Shown here piece by piece: positions 17,094-25,482 of a DNA stretch of 64,000 bases. Within the stretch, counting starts at the first letter, position 1. Each line of letters begins with the position of its first letter. The position numbers were made by a program, and so were the translations under genes. The notes below the pieces were generated by a model. That model did not search any database, was not told the origin of the DNA, and saw nothing but the letters and a program-made list of their open reading frames with translations. The stretch is from Gluconobacter albidus (GTDB taxonomy: Bacteria; Pseudomonadota; Alphaproteobacteria; Acetobacterales; Acetobacteraceae), in contig NZ_BEWL01000001.1 in NCBI RefSeq assembly GCF_002723915.1, forward strand, positions 186,001-250,000, in the 5' to 3' direction.

Positions 17094-18756
17094 GCGCCAC
17101 CGCAACCTCCTGAAGAACAACCGTCCACCCTTTGGAAACATCTGCTCCGGCGGGCGGACGAAACTGATGGACATCCCGGTACCAGTCTACGTCTTTCCAG
17201 CGCCAGTCGCCCCCTTCCCGATTGAGCAGCCAGAGCGGCCGCCCCAGTGCGCCCGCCATATGCGCCACCAGCGTATCCACACTGATGACCAGTGCGCACA
17301 GCCCCACTTCCCGCGCCAGATCCAGCGGCGTCTTAAGAGACACCCGCTCCATCCAGTCCGGCGCATCACCAGGCTGAAGTGCCACAAAGCGGGCGCCTGA
17401 AACCTGCCGCAATATCTCCAGACATCCCACCGGAACCGAACGTCTGCGATCAAACCGGTAAGACGGATTTCCCGACCAGCAGACCCCAACCCGGTCTGCT
17501 TCAGGTGTCTCCCTAACCGCGAGATACGGCTCGGCTGAAGGCATTTCCCCCAGCCCCAGAACATTCGGCAGGCTCAGCAGACTAATCTCCGCCGCTACAG
17601 GCCCTTCGGGCGGCAAAATCCGGTCCTGATCCAGCCCGGGCATCAATCCCGCCAGTTCCGCTGTCCGAAACCGCAGACGCAACAGCCGAAGCCGCGCTGC
17701 CTGCTGCAGAAAGCGTAGAAACTGCACCTCATCGCCCAGTCCCTGCTCCCCTACAATGGCAACGGGGTCCTCTCCCGCTGAGCCATTCCATTGCGGGTTT
17801 TCCGAAACCAGCCCCAGAATCGTTCGGCGACTCTCGAAGTCCTGCCAGCCTTCCGCAAACTGCCCCTGGCCCAGCAGAATGGTTGCCCGGTTAAAACGTG
17901 CCCGCTCGGCTTCCTCTCCCGTTTCACGCCCCATGATCGTCCGGAAGAGAGTTGCAGCATCGTCTTCCCTTCCGATTTCCATCAGGATCGTGCCGAGATT
18001 ATTCGCAATCCGGGCATCCAAAGGCCGCAACTCCAGCGCCCGCCGCAATGTTTCGGCCGCCGCCGCAAGTTCGCCCCGCGCCATCTCCACGAGCCCCAGA
18101 CTGTTGAGCGTCTCCGCAGTCCCGGCTCCGAGTTCGCAGGCCCGCACCAGAACCCCGTGCGCCTCATCAAACGCATTCCCGGCAAAAAGTGCCGCCCCCA
18201 GATTTGCCAGTGCTGCTCCGTCACGAGGCCTGTGACGCACAACCCATCGAAACTCTCCGACAGCCAGCTCTACCAGACCGTCATCCAGAAAAAGTTCCCC
18301 GATTCGGGTTCTCACATTACTTTCATCCGCCAGCAGAGCCGCCGCGTTCTGCAAAGCCTCACGCGCCTGCCCACGACGCCCCAGCCCGACACACACCTCC
18401 GCCAGAGCGGCATGGGCTCGCGGATCGGCAGGCTGCAACAGCGCGGATACATGCAATGCCGCCCGTGCTGCCTCGAGATGTCCCTGCTCGGAAAGGGCCA
18501 ATCCCAGCGTCATATGCATCCGCGCCTTGCGATCGGAAGACACAGCCGGCTTCTGTAGGGCCCGTCCCACCAGTGCAATTGCCATGCCACTCTGCCCTCG
18601 GACGCGGGCAAGACATGCCATGCCGTGCAAAGCATCTGCCTGTCCCGGCTCCATCGCCAGAATGGCACGAAAGGCATCCTCAGCCCCCGAAAGATCTCCT
18701 GCATCGAAACAGGCGAAGGCGGATTCAGTGGGATCAGGGGCAAACGGCATAGTCAT
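17059..18756 (-). CDS. Tetratricopeptide-repeat protein with a C-terminal glycosyltransferase-like domain
   Basis: A 565-residue protein from ATG 18756 (GGAG lies 12 bases upstream; ATG 18750 is also possible). About residues 5-300 consist of TPR repeats with the usual Ala/Leu spacing (for example LGLVEMARGELAAAAETLRRAL). The C-terminal third resembles a GT-B fold of the heptosyltransferase type: VGVCWSGNPSYRFDRRRS, then FVALQPG and VISVDTLVAHMAGALGRPLW. Such TPR-GT proteins are widespread in alphaproteobacteria, but acceptors are mostly unknown. Its last 35 bases overlap the end of convergent glnD. No signal peptide is visible, so it is probably cytosolic. Confidence 0.75.
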   Translation of the reverse strand: MTMPFAPDPTESAFACFDAGDLSGAEDAFRAILAMEPGQADALHGMACLARVRGQSGMAIALVGRALQKPAVSSDRKARMHMTLGLALSEQGHLEAARAALHVSALLQPADPRAHAALAEVCVGLGRRGQAREALQNAAALLADESNVRTRIGELFLDDGLVELAVGEFRWVVRHRPRDGAALANLGAALFAGNAFDEAHGVLVRACELGAGTAETLNSLGLVEMARGELAAAAETLRRALELRPLDARIANNLGTILMEIGREDDAATLFRTIMGRETGEEAERARFNRATILLGQGQFAEGWQDFESRRTILGLVSENPQWNGSAGEDPVAIVGEQGLGDEVQFLRFLQQAARLRLLRLRFRTAELAGLMPGLDQDRILPPEGPVAAEISLLSLPNVLGLGEMPSAEPYLAVRETPEADRVGVCWSGNPSYRFDRRRSVPVGCLEILRQVSGARFVALQPGDAPDWMERVSLKTPLDLAREVGLCALVISVDTLVAHMAGALGRPLWLLNREGGDWRWKDVDWYRDVHQFRPPAGADVSKGWTVVLQEVAVALTLRGQEPEGS

Positions 18757-18870
18757 CAACTTTTCGTGCTCCAAAAAATCCTAAAAATCCACAAAGATGG
18801 TGTTAACGAAGTTTTCACGGTTCTTTGGTCAAAATCGTAAGTCCGAGACAGAAGCAGAGGTTTTTCAGCA

Positions 18871-19233
18871 ATGCATCTTGAGCAACGAACTGGCCCTGTG
18901 CCGGGCTTGGTGTACGCGACTGTCCGGCAGGGAATGACCACCCGTACATTTCCTATTGAAGTGCGCCGCACAGCTTCCGGACACTATATCTCCCGCATGC
19001 CCGACAATCGCTGGTCAATCGAATGCCTGACTGTCGAAGCCGCCCTGCTCATGCATGCCGCCGTCCTGTTCCCGATCGAACAGGAACTCTCTCCATGGCT
19101 TTCCAATCCGAAGCCTGCACCGTCCGCCCTCAGCAACGCAGCTGGACCGATAAAGAGCCCCATCGCTGACGGCCAGGGGCCCGTTCCAGCCCCTCAGAAA
19201 ACCCTCAAACAGAAAACCGACGCGAACTCCTGA
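18871..19233 (+). CDS. Hypothetical protein, family not recognised
   Basis: A 120-residue protein. The N-terminal two-thirds look folded, with alternating strands and a helix (VYATVRQGMTTRTFPIEVRR, then WSIECLTVEAALLMHAAVLFPIE), while the last 40 residues are Pro/Ala/Lys-rich and probably disordered. There is no signal peptide or membrane helix. It is divergent from the TPR protein across a 114-base region and lies 48 bases upstream of the MRJP-like gene, with a hairpin between. Confidence 0.6.
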   Translation: MHLEQRTGPVPGLVYATVRQGMTTRTFPIEVRRTASGHYISRMPDNRWSIECLTVEAALLMHAAVLFPIEQELSPWLSNPKPAPSALSNAAGPIKSPIADGQGPVPAPQKTLKQKTDANS

Positions 19234-19244
19234 GTCCACTTCAT

Positions 19245-19268
19245 CCTTGCCAAACAGCTCTGGCAAGG
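19245..19268. promoter_or_regulatory. Hairpin upstream of the MRJP-like gene
   Basis: CCTTGCCA - AACAGCTC - TGGCAAGG is a perfect 8-bp stem ending 13 bases before ATG 19282. It may terminate the preceding gene or fold the leader of the next; the AAGG at the end of its right arm is the only Shine-Dalgarno-like sequence nearby. No T tract follows. Confidence 0.45.
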
Positions 19269-19281
19269 CAATGTCAGTCTT

Positions 19282-20265
19282 ATGAAAACCCGTCTTCTGC
19301 ACGCCGCCGCCCTAACAGGCCTGGTGGCACTGGCCTGCACGGCCTCCCCCGCCAGAGCGGATCACCCCTGGCAGGACTCTCCCGCTCAGGCGTCCATCAC
19401 AGCCGACGCGGCACTTCCCGGCCTTCGAAGCACAACACTTTTAGCCGGCAAAAACGGAACTTATCTGGCCCTCGATAGCAGTGGACATCCCGTCCGGATC
19501 GATGCCACCAACACCTCGACTCCCCTGTCAGGTCCCGACGTTCCCACTGAGCCTCTGGTGTCCCTCACGGTATCAGGCAATGATCTCTGGGGGCTTTCGA
19601 CAGAAAAAATGCCCACGCTCATCCGCATGTCCATGGATGGAGCGGCCCAGTCTCGCCTCGCACTGACAGGCGCTACAGTTACGGGCAGCAATCTTGTCGC
19701 GCTCCAGATTCACGGCGCGCAGGCCTATCTGGCCGATGAAGGCAAGCCCGCCCTCGTCGTCGCTGACCTCAAGACTGGCACCGCAAAGCGCTTCCTGTCG
19801 TATGACATGTCCCTTATCGGTCGCCATCCGCTCCTGCGTGCCAGCGAGCCCCGGATGGGACCAGACGGACGCCCCATGGCTGGTGGCAATGTGCGCTTTC
19901 TGCTTCTGGACACAAAAGGTCAGTGGCTGTTCTATCAGCCCGCCTGCGGCCCGATGTCCCGCATTGACACCGCCCTGCTGACCGATACGGATTTCACCCC
20001 CGTCGAGCAGCTTGACGGCATCACCGAATGGCGGACTACCCCCAGCATTGGCGGGGAAACCCTGACCCCGGACAACATATTTTACCTGTCCGACATTACT
20101 GTCGGCAGCATCCTGAAATTCGGCAGTGACCGGATTCCCCTGCGGATCCTCCGGGACCCGCGCCTCTATGACGCAGGCGCCCCCGCGGTTCCCGACAGTC
20201 ACCAGATGGCCGTGCTGGCCACGGAAGATGGCACAACGCACATTCTTCGCATCGCCTTGCCCTGA
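19282..20265 (+). CDS. Secreted major royal jelly protein (MRJP/yellow)-like beta-propeller protein
   Basis: A 327-residue protein with a clear Sec signal peptide (basic MKTR, hydrophobic core, ASPARA cleavage near residue 26). The middle resembles bacterial MRJP-like proteins: LWGLSTEK, a PALVVADLKTG strand with a following RFLSYDMS, a region equivalent to G-LLLDTKGQWLFYQP and the Arg-Ile-Asp-Thr-Ala-Leu-Leu element after it, and an ITEW...LSDITVGSI block near the C-terminus. Bacterial MRJP-like proteins are exported propellers of mostly unknown substrate; some are likened to gluconolactonases. It is probably periplasmic. I infer the fold from these blocks and cannot give the ligand. Confidence 0.65.
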   Translation: MKTRLLHAAALTGLVALACTASPARADHPWQDSPAQASITADAALPGLRSTTLLAGKNGTYLALDSSGHPVRIDATNTSTPLSGPDVPTEPLVSLTVSGNDLWGLSTEKMPTLIRMSMDGAAQSRLALTGATVTGSNLVALQIHGAQAYLADEGKPALVVADLKTGTAKRFLSYDMSLIGRHPLLRASEPRMGPDGRPMAGGNVRFLLLDTKGQWLFYQPACGPMSRIDTALLTDTDFTPVEQLDGITEWRTTPSIGGETLTPDNIFYLSDITVGSILKFGSDRIPLRILRDPRLYDAGAPAVPDSHQMAVLATEDGTTHILRIALP

Positions 20266-20288
20266 CAGGACGTGATATAAATTTCCTT

Positions 20289-21689
20289 ATGCGCTACCGA
20301 TCGACCCGCGGCGAGCTGACCGCCGACGCCCCGAACTTTTCTGACATCCTTCTCGCCGGCCTTGCGGGAGATGGTGGTCTCTACATGCCGGAGAGCTGGC
20401 CGAAGATCAGCCCGCAGACCCTGCGCGAGTGGCGCACGCTCTCCTATCCGGACCTCGCCGCCGAAGTCATCGCCCTCTTCACCGAAGGCGCTATCGACGT
20501 CGACACTCTTCGCGACATGACCCGCGATGCCTATGCCGGTTTCGACCATGCCGCCGTGGTCCCCCTGATCGAAGTCGAGCAGGATCTCTACTCCCTCGAG
20601 CTGTTCCACGGCCCGACGCTCGCCTTCAAAGACATGGCGATGCAGATGCTCGGCCGCCTGTTCGATCACGTCCTGACCCAGCGCAACCGCCATGTCACGA
20701 TCGTCGGCGCGACTTCCGGCGACACTGGCTCGGCCGCCATCGAGGCCTGCCGTGGCCGCGAACGCCTCTCCGTCGTCATCCTGCACCCCAAGGGCCGCAC
20801 CTCGGACGTTCAGCGCCGCCAGATGACGACCGTTCAGGATGACAACATCCTCAACATTGCCGTCGAAGGCGATTTCGACACCTGTCAGGATCTGGTCAAG
20901 GCGATGTTCGCTGACCATGCCTTCCGTGACGAAGTCTCGCTCTCTGCCGTCAATTCTATCAACTGGGCCCGCATCGCAGCCCAGATCCCGTATTACGTCC
21001 GCGCAGCCCTCGCCCTCGGCGCGCCGGACCGCGAAGTCTCCTTCTCGGTCCCGACCGGCAATTTCGGCAACGTCCTCGCTGCCTGGGCTGCAAAGCAGAT
21101 GGGCCTACCTATCAAAAAGCTCTGCATAGGCTCCAACCGCAACGACATCCTCACGCGCTTCGTCATCGACAATGATATGAGCGTGCGTACGGTCGAGCCC
21201 AGCCTGTCACCGTCGATGGACATCCAAGTCTCGTCCAATTTCGAGCGTCTGCTATTCGAATTGCTGGACCGCAACGCCACACGCTGCGCCGCCATCATGC
21301 GCGAATTCCGCGAGACCGGCCGCATGGCCGTCCCGCATGACGCCTGGACCCGCATGAAGGACGTCTTCGAGGGCATGACCCTCACCGACGAGCAGAACAG
21401 CGAAGCCATGCGCCTGTTCTACAACGAGAGCCTCTATCTCGCGGACCCGCACACTGCGATCGGCCTCGCCGTCGGCAGGCGCTTCCAGGAACCCGGCACC
21501 CCCATGGTCGCGGCCGCCACGGCCCATCCCGCCAAGTTCCCGGATGCCGTGATTGCCGCCACCGGCATCCACCCCAAACTCCCGCCGCATCTGTCAGACT
21601 TGTTCGAACGCACCGAGCGTTACGAATGCATGGACAGCCAGATTGCAGGCCTTCAGGACGCCGTTCGCGCCCACATCAAGCGCGCCTGA
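20289..21689 (+). CDS. thrC: Threonine synthase
   Basis: A 466-residue PLP enzyme of the longer threonine synthase class. It begins MRYRSTRG, has LLAGLAGDGGLYMPE, the Schiff-base lysine in PTLAFKDMAMQ, the phosphate-binding ATSGDTGSAA and FSVPTGNFGNVLA. It converts O-phospho-L-homoserine to threonine. It lies 23 bases after the MRJP-like gene and is followed by a hairpin terminator and an M16 peptidase, a gene order widely conserved in alphaproteobacteria. Confidence 0.96.
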   Translation: MRYRSTRGELTADAPNFSDILLAGLAGDGGLYMPESWPKISPQTLREWRTLSYPDLAAEVIALFTEGAIDVDTLRDMTRDAYAGFDHAAVVPLIEVEQDLYSLELFHGPTLAFKDMAMQMLGRLFDHVLTQRNRHVTIVGATSGDTGSAAIEACRGRERLSVVILHPKGRTSDVQRRQMTTVQDDNILNIAVEGDFDTCQDLVKAMFADHAFRDEVSLSAVNSINWARIAAQIPYYVRAALALGAPDREVSFSVPTGNFGNVLAAWAAKQMGLPIKKLCIGSNRNDILTRFVIDNDMSVRTVEPSLSPSMDIQVSSNFERLLFELLDRNATRCAAIMREFRETGRMAVPHDAWTRMKDVFEGMTLTDEQNSEAMRLFYNESLYLADPHTAIGLAVGRRFQEPGTPMVAAATAHPAKFPDAVIAATGIHPKLPPHLSDLFERTERYECMDSQIAGLQDAVRAHIKRA

Positions 21690-21703
21690 TCTTCAGAAAA
21701 ACA

Positions 21704-21727
21704 CAGGCTTCCCATCCGGGAAGCCTG
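21704..21727 (+). terminator. Hairpin after thrC
   Basis: CAGGCTTCCC - ATCC - GGGAAGCCTG is a perfect 10-bp stem with a 4-base loop, 14 bases after the thrC stop. The following CCTTCCTTC is pyrimidine-rich but lacks a T run, so termination may be partial. Confidence 0.65.
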
Positions 21728-21752
21728 CCTTCCTTCGACATTACGGAACCTC

Positions 21753-23018
21753 ATGCCCGATACGATTGAAGTCACCAGACTCGATAACGGCCTGACCATC
21801 ATCACCGAACGAATGGACCGTGTTGAAACCGTGTCTTTCGGAGCCTATGTCTCCATCGGCACGCGCGACGAGACTGCCGCCAATAACGGCGTTTCCCACT
21901 TCCTCGAACACATGGCCTTCAAGGGCACCGAACGCCGCTCAGCGGCGCAGATCGCCGAAGACATCGAGAATGTTGGCGGCTATATCAACGCCTATACCGC
22001 CCGCGAAACCACAGCCTATTACGTCAAGCTGCTGAAGAACGACCTCGCCCTCGGCGTGGACATCATCGGCGACATCCTGACCCACAGCACGTTTCTGGAC
22101 GCCGAAATCGAGCGCGAACGTGGCGTGATTCTTCAGGAAATCGGTCAGGCCAACGACACCCCGGACGACATCATCTTCGACCAGTTCCAGGAACGCGCCT
22201 TCCCCGAACAGCCCATGGGCCGCCCCACGCTGGGCTCGGAAGACCTCGTCTCGACCATGACGCGCGACACGCTCATGTCCTACATGCGCGAGCACTACAC
22301 GACCCACAACATCACCATCGCCGCCGCCGGAAACCTGCACCATCAGGACGTCGTGGATCTGGTGAAGGAGCATTTCCGCGACCTTCCCTCCCATCAGACA
22401 CCCCGTCCCCGCGGCGCGGCCTATGAAGGCGGCGAACTTCGCACAACCCGCGAACTGGATCAGGCCCATCTCGTCATGGGCTTCCCGTCCGTTAGCTACA
22501 TGCATCCTGACCATTACGCGGTCATGATTCTCTCGACGCTCCTCGGCGGCGGCATGTCTTCGCGCCTGTTCCAGGAAATCCGTGAGCGCCGCGGTCTGGT
22601 CTACAGCGTCTATTCCTTCGCCTCCCCCTTCAGCGACAGCGGCCTGTTCGGCCTCTATGCTGGCACAGGCGAGGAGCAGGCTGCCGAACTCGTCCCCGTC
22701 ATGATCGACGAACTCAAGCGCCTTCAGGATGGCCTGAGCGAAGCGGAACTCTCCCGCGCCCGCGCCCAGCTCAAATCCTCACTCCTGATGTCGCTGGAAA
22801 GCACCGGCAGCCGCTGCGAACAGCTCGCCCGCCAGATCCAGGTCCATAACCGCCCGATCCCCACGGCCGAAACGGTCGGCAAGATTGATGCGGTGACGGA
22901 AGACGACATCCTGCGCGTCGCCCGCACCATTTTCTCCGGCACGCCGACCTTCACCGCCATCGGCCCCGTCGGCAACATGCCCTCCCTGGAGGACATCACA
23001 GCAAGGCTCGCCGCATGA
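21753..23018 (+). CDS. M16-family zinc metallopeptidase (processing-peptidase type)
   Basis: A 421-residue protein with the inverted zinc motif HFLEHMAFKGT and the downstream ERGVILQEI segment that supplies the third ligand. The C-terminal half has the inactive-repeat features, including the GGGMSSRLFQEIRE motif and VYSFASPFSDSGLF. It is the bacterial relative of mitochondrial processing peptidase beta. No signal peptide is seen, so it is probably cytosolic. It shares an ATGA overlap with pmbA, forming an operon of two proteolysis-related genes. Confidence 0.93.
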   Translation: MPDTIEVTRLDNGLTIITERMDRVETVSFGAYVSIGTRDETAANNGVSHFLEHMAFKGTERRSAAQIAEDIENVGGYINAYTARETTAYYVKLLKNDLALGVDIIGDILTHSTFLDAEIERERGVILQEIGQANDTPDDIIFDQFQERAFPEQPMGRPTLGSEDLVSTMTRDTLMSYMREHYTTHNITIAAAGNLHHQDVVDLVKEHFRDLPSHQTPRPRGAAYEGGELRTTRELDQAHLVMGFPSVSYMHPDHYAVMILSTLLGGGMSSRLFQEIRERRGLVYSVYSFASPFSDSGLFGLYAGTGEEQAAELVPVMIDELKRLQDGLSEAELSRARAQLKSSLLMSLESTGSRCEQLARQIQVHNRPIPTAETVGKIDAVTEDDILRVARTIFSGTPTFTAIGPVGNMPSLEDITARLAA

Positions 23019-24346
23019 CCACAACGCCCGTCGAAGCCCTCCTCGCCGCAGCCCGCCGCCACGGCGCAGACCATGCGGATGCCATTCTTGTCCGCGACGA
23101 GTCCGAATCCGCGCTCGTCCGCAAGGGCGTCCCCGAAGGTATCGAGCGCTCCGAAAGCGTCGCCCTCGGACTACGTGTCTTTCGCGGCAAACGCGCAGCG
23201 ACGGTTTCGACCAGCGTTCTGAACGAGGCCGAATTCGACCGTCTCGCCGAACAGGCCTGCGCCATGGCTCTCGTCATCCCCGAAGACCAGTATGCCGGCC
23301 TCGCCGAAGCCGCCCTTCAGGGCCGTTTCGACGCCGCCGGACTGGACATCGAATGCAGCTCCGCCCCAAGCATGGACGACCTGCTCGCCCGCGCCCGCGA
23401 AGCCGAGGATACCGCCCTGTCCTTTGAAGGCATCACCAACACCAACGGCGCCTCCGCCGGTCACGGCCGCACCTCGGTCGCACTCGGCACCTCGGCAGGC
23501 TTCTTCGGCGCCTACAGCCGCACCGCACACTCCACCAGCGCCAGCGTCCTCGCCGGCGAAGGTGCCACGATGCAGCGCGACTACGCCTATCGCAGCGCCG
23601 TGCATCTCGAAGACCTCGAAAGCGCGGACATTATCGGTCGTGAAGCCGCCGAGCGGGTGCTGGCACGCATCAATCCCGGCCGCCCCCGCACCGGCACTTA
23701 CAGCGTCATTTATGACCCGCGCGTCTCCGCATCTCTGCTCGGCCATCTGGTCGGCGCCATCAACGGTGCGGCCATCGCACGGGGCACATCTTTCCTCAAG
23801 GACAGCCTCGGCAAGCAGATCCTCTCCTCGGGCCTGACCGTGCATGACGATCCGCGCCGCATCCGGGGCGCGGCATCCCGCCCCTTCGACGCCGAAGGCT
23901 GTGCTGCTCTTCCGCTGGATCTGATCGCAAACGGCGTCCTCCAGACCTGGCTGCTCGACTCCCGCAGCGGCCGCCAGCTCAACATGCCCACGAACGGCCG
24001 CGCCAGCCGCGGCGTCGCCTCGCCGCCTTCCCCGAGTGTGACAAACCTTCATCTTGCAGCCGGAACCCTTTCTTCCGAGGCCCTGCGTTCCAATATTATT
24101 GAAGGGATTCTGATCACCGAACTCATGGGTTCATCGGTCAACATGCTGACTGGCGATTACAGCCGTGGCGCTTCGGGCTTCATGATCCGCAACGGCGAGA
24201 TCGCCGAGCCCGTCGCCGAACTCACGGTGGCAGGCAACCTGAAAGACATGTTTGCCCGCATGATTCCGGGCAGTGATCTAATGTTCCGGCAGAGCGTTAA
24301 TGCTCCGAGTATCCGGATCGACGGCATGAACATTGCAGGACTTTGA
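23015..24346 (+). CDS. pmbA: TldD/PmbA-family protein (PmbA)
   Basis: A 443-residue protein of the PmbA type (short form without the TldD HExxxH zinc motif). Marker segments are SVALGLRVFRGKRAA, IPEDQYAGLAE, GTYSVIYDPRVSASLLGHL, and the C-terminal GDYSRGASGFMIRNGEIAEPV. PmbA acts with TldD as a heterodimeric protease in processing of peptides such as microcin B17 and in CcdA turnover; tldD is not in this window. It overlaps both neighbours (ATGA upstream, TGATG downstream), so translation of the three genes is probably coupled. Confidence 0.92.
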   Translation: MTTTPVEALLAAARRHGADHADAILVRDESESALVRKGVPEGIERSESVALGLRVFRGKRAATVSTSVLNEAEFDRLAEQACAMALVIPEDQYAGLAEAALQGRFDAAGLDIECSSAPSMDDLLARAREAEDTALSFEGITNTNGASAGHGRTSVALGTSAGFFGAYSRTAHSTSASVLAGEGATMQRDYAYRSAVHLEDLESADIIGREAAERVLARINPGRPRTGTYSVIYDPRVSASLLGHLVGAINGAAIARGTSFLKDSLGKQILSSGLTVHDDPRRIRGAASRPFDAEGCAALPLDLIANGVLQTWLLDSRSGRQLNMPTNGRASRGVASPPSPSVTNLHLAAGTLSSEALRSNIIEGILITELMGSSVNMLTGDYSRGASGFMIRNGEIAEPVAELTVAGNLKDMFARMIPGSDLMFRQSVNAPSIRIDGMNIAGL

Positions 24347-25296
24347 TGCGTAATTTTCGACTTCTCCCGATCGCCTTTGCCTTTCTCTGCGTCCTCGGAA
24401 CCGCAGACGCACGGCCAGGCGGCGGCAGCTCCATCGGAAGCCGTGGCTCCCACACCTGGAGCGCGCCCCCGCGCACATCCATCACGCCCGGCTGGGCCCG
24501 CCCGATGGACCAGTCGGCCACCCCGCGTCCGTCGCCCAATTACGGCGCACCCGGCTATGCCTCTCCGGCCCGTCCTATGCCCAGTTACGGCGCTCCGGCA
24601 TACAGGCCCTCCTACCCTGTCCGCCATCCGTTCCTGAGCGGCTTCGCAGGTGGCTTTCTGGGCGCGGGCCTCTTCGGTCTGCTGAGCGGTCACGGCATGA
24701 TGGGCGGCATGACAGGCGGCACGTCCTTCTTTGGCTTCCTGTTTCAGGTCCTTATCATCGGTGGCCTGATCGCGTTCGTGCTTCGCATGTTCGGCAACCG
24801 CCGCCAGAACCAGATGAGCGGAAGCCCGATGGGCATGCCGTCATCTGCTGGCGCGGCACCGCCTTTCGGCAATAATGGCGGCAGCACCCCCGTGACGCTT
24901 ACCAACGACGACTACACGAGCTTCCAGAGGCTCCTGCTCGACATCCAGGCCGCCTGGAGCGCACAGAACATGCGCGCGCTCTCCAACATGGCCACTCCGG
25001 AAATGACGGGCTATTTCAACGCCCAGCTTTCCGATCTGGCGAGCCGTGGCGCACGGAACATCGTGTCCAACGTCCAGTTCCAGCGCGGAGACCTCTCCGA
25101 AGCCTGGCGCGAAGGTAACCTCACCTACGCAACCGTCGCCATGCGCTACTCCATGACGGACGTCACCACGGACTCCATGGGCAACGTCATCGACGGCAGT
25201 TCCACCGAGCCCGTCACCGTGACCGAACTCTGGACCTTCGTCCGCGCCGACGGCCGCGGCAACTGGATCCTCTCCGCCATCCAGCAGGCTGGCTGA
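24346..25296 (+). CDS. Tim44-like domain membrane protein with Gly/Pro-rich N-terminus
   Basis: About 316 residues from ATG 24346, overlapping the pmbA stop by one base. The N-terminus is a signal peptide (cleavage near ADARPGGGSS), followed by a Ser/Pro/Gly/Tyr-rich region to about residue 95, two hydrophobic segments (FLSGFAGGFLGAGLFGLLSG and FLFQVLIIGGLIAFVL), and a C-terminal Tim44/MRPL45-like domain ending VTELWTFVRADGRGNWILSAIQQ. This is the second Tim44-domain protein in the window. The family is common in proteobacteria and its role is unclear; here the domain probably lies on one side of the inner membrane next to a protease pair. Confidence 0.8.
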   Translation: MRNFRLLPIAFAFLCVLGTADARPGGGSSIGSRGSHTWSAPPRTSITPGWARPMDQSATPRPSPNYGAPGYASPARPMPSYGAPAYRPSYPVRHPFLSGFAGGFLGAGLFGLLSGHGMMGGMTGGTSFFGFLFQVLIIGGLIAFVLRMFGNRRQNQMSGSPMGMPSSAGAAPPFGNNGGSTPVTLTNDDYTSFQRLLLDIQAAWSAQNMRALSNMATPEMTGYFNAQLSDLASRGARNIVSNVQFQRGDLSEAWREGNLTYATVAMRYSMTDVTTDSMGNVIDGSSTEPVTVTELWTFVRADGRGNWILSAIQQAG

Positions 25297-25311
25297 CAAA
25301 CCCCAAAACAG

Positions 25312-25342
25312 AAAAAGGCCCGGGAAACCCCCGGGCCTTTTT
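25312..25342. terminator. Rho-independent terminator, possibly bidirectional
   Basis: GGCCCGGG - AAACC - CCCGGGCC, flanked by A5 on the left and T6 on the right, lies between the convergent Tim44 gene (+) and the ctaB operon (-). The A/T flanks allow it to work in both directions. Confidence 0.93.
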
Positions 25343-25359
25343 TATTGCCTGAACGCTTC

Positions 25360-25482
25360 TTAAAGCCGCGTCAGAGTAATCACATAAAAGATGACGGCCA
25401 GCAGCACCACGCCGCCAACAATCCCCGTAATCCGACTCAGTCGCCGTTTACGAGCCAGATCAATATCAGTGGTCATGCTCAT
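25360..25482 (-). CDS. 40-residue single-helix membrane protein, CoxF-like
   Basis: ATG 25482 overlaps the ctaB stop as ATGA and the frame ends at TAA 25360, giving 40 residues: a charged N-terminus (DIDLARKRRLSR) followed by one membrane helix (ITGIVGGVVLLAVIFYVITL) and TRL. Small proteins with the same pattern (basic KR segment, one helix ending in ITL-R) sit in alphaproteobacterial cytochrome oxidase clusters beside ctaB/ctaG and are called CoxF or oxidase assembly protein. The likeness is by topology and position only. Confidence 0.7.
   Translation of the reverse strand: MSMTTDIDLARKRRLSRITGIVGGVVLLAVIFYVITLTRL

Noticed and set aside
19318-19340. Sigma-54-like sequence GGTGGCACTGGCCTGCAC
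   Set aside because: Spacing between GG and GC is off by one and it lies inside the signal peptide of the MRJP-like gene.
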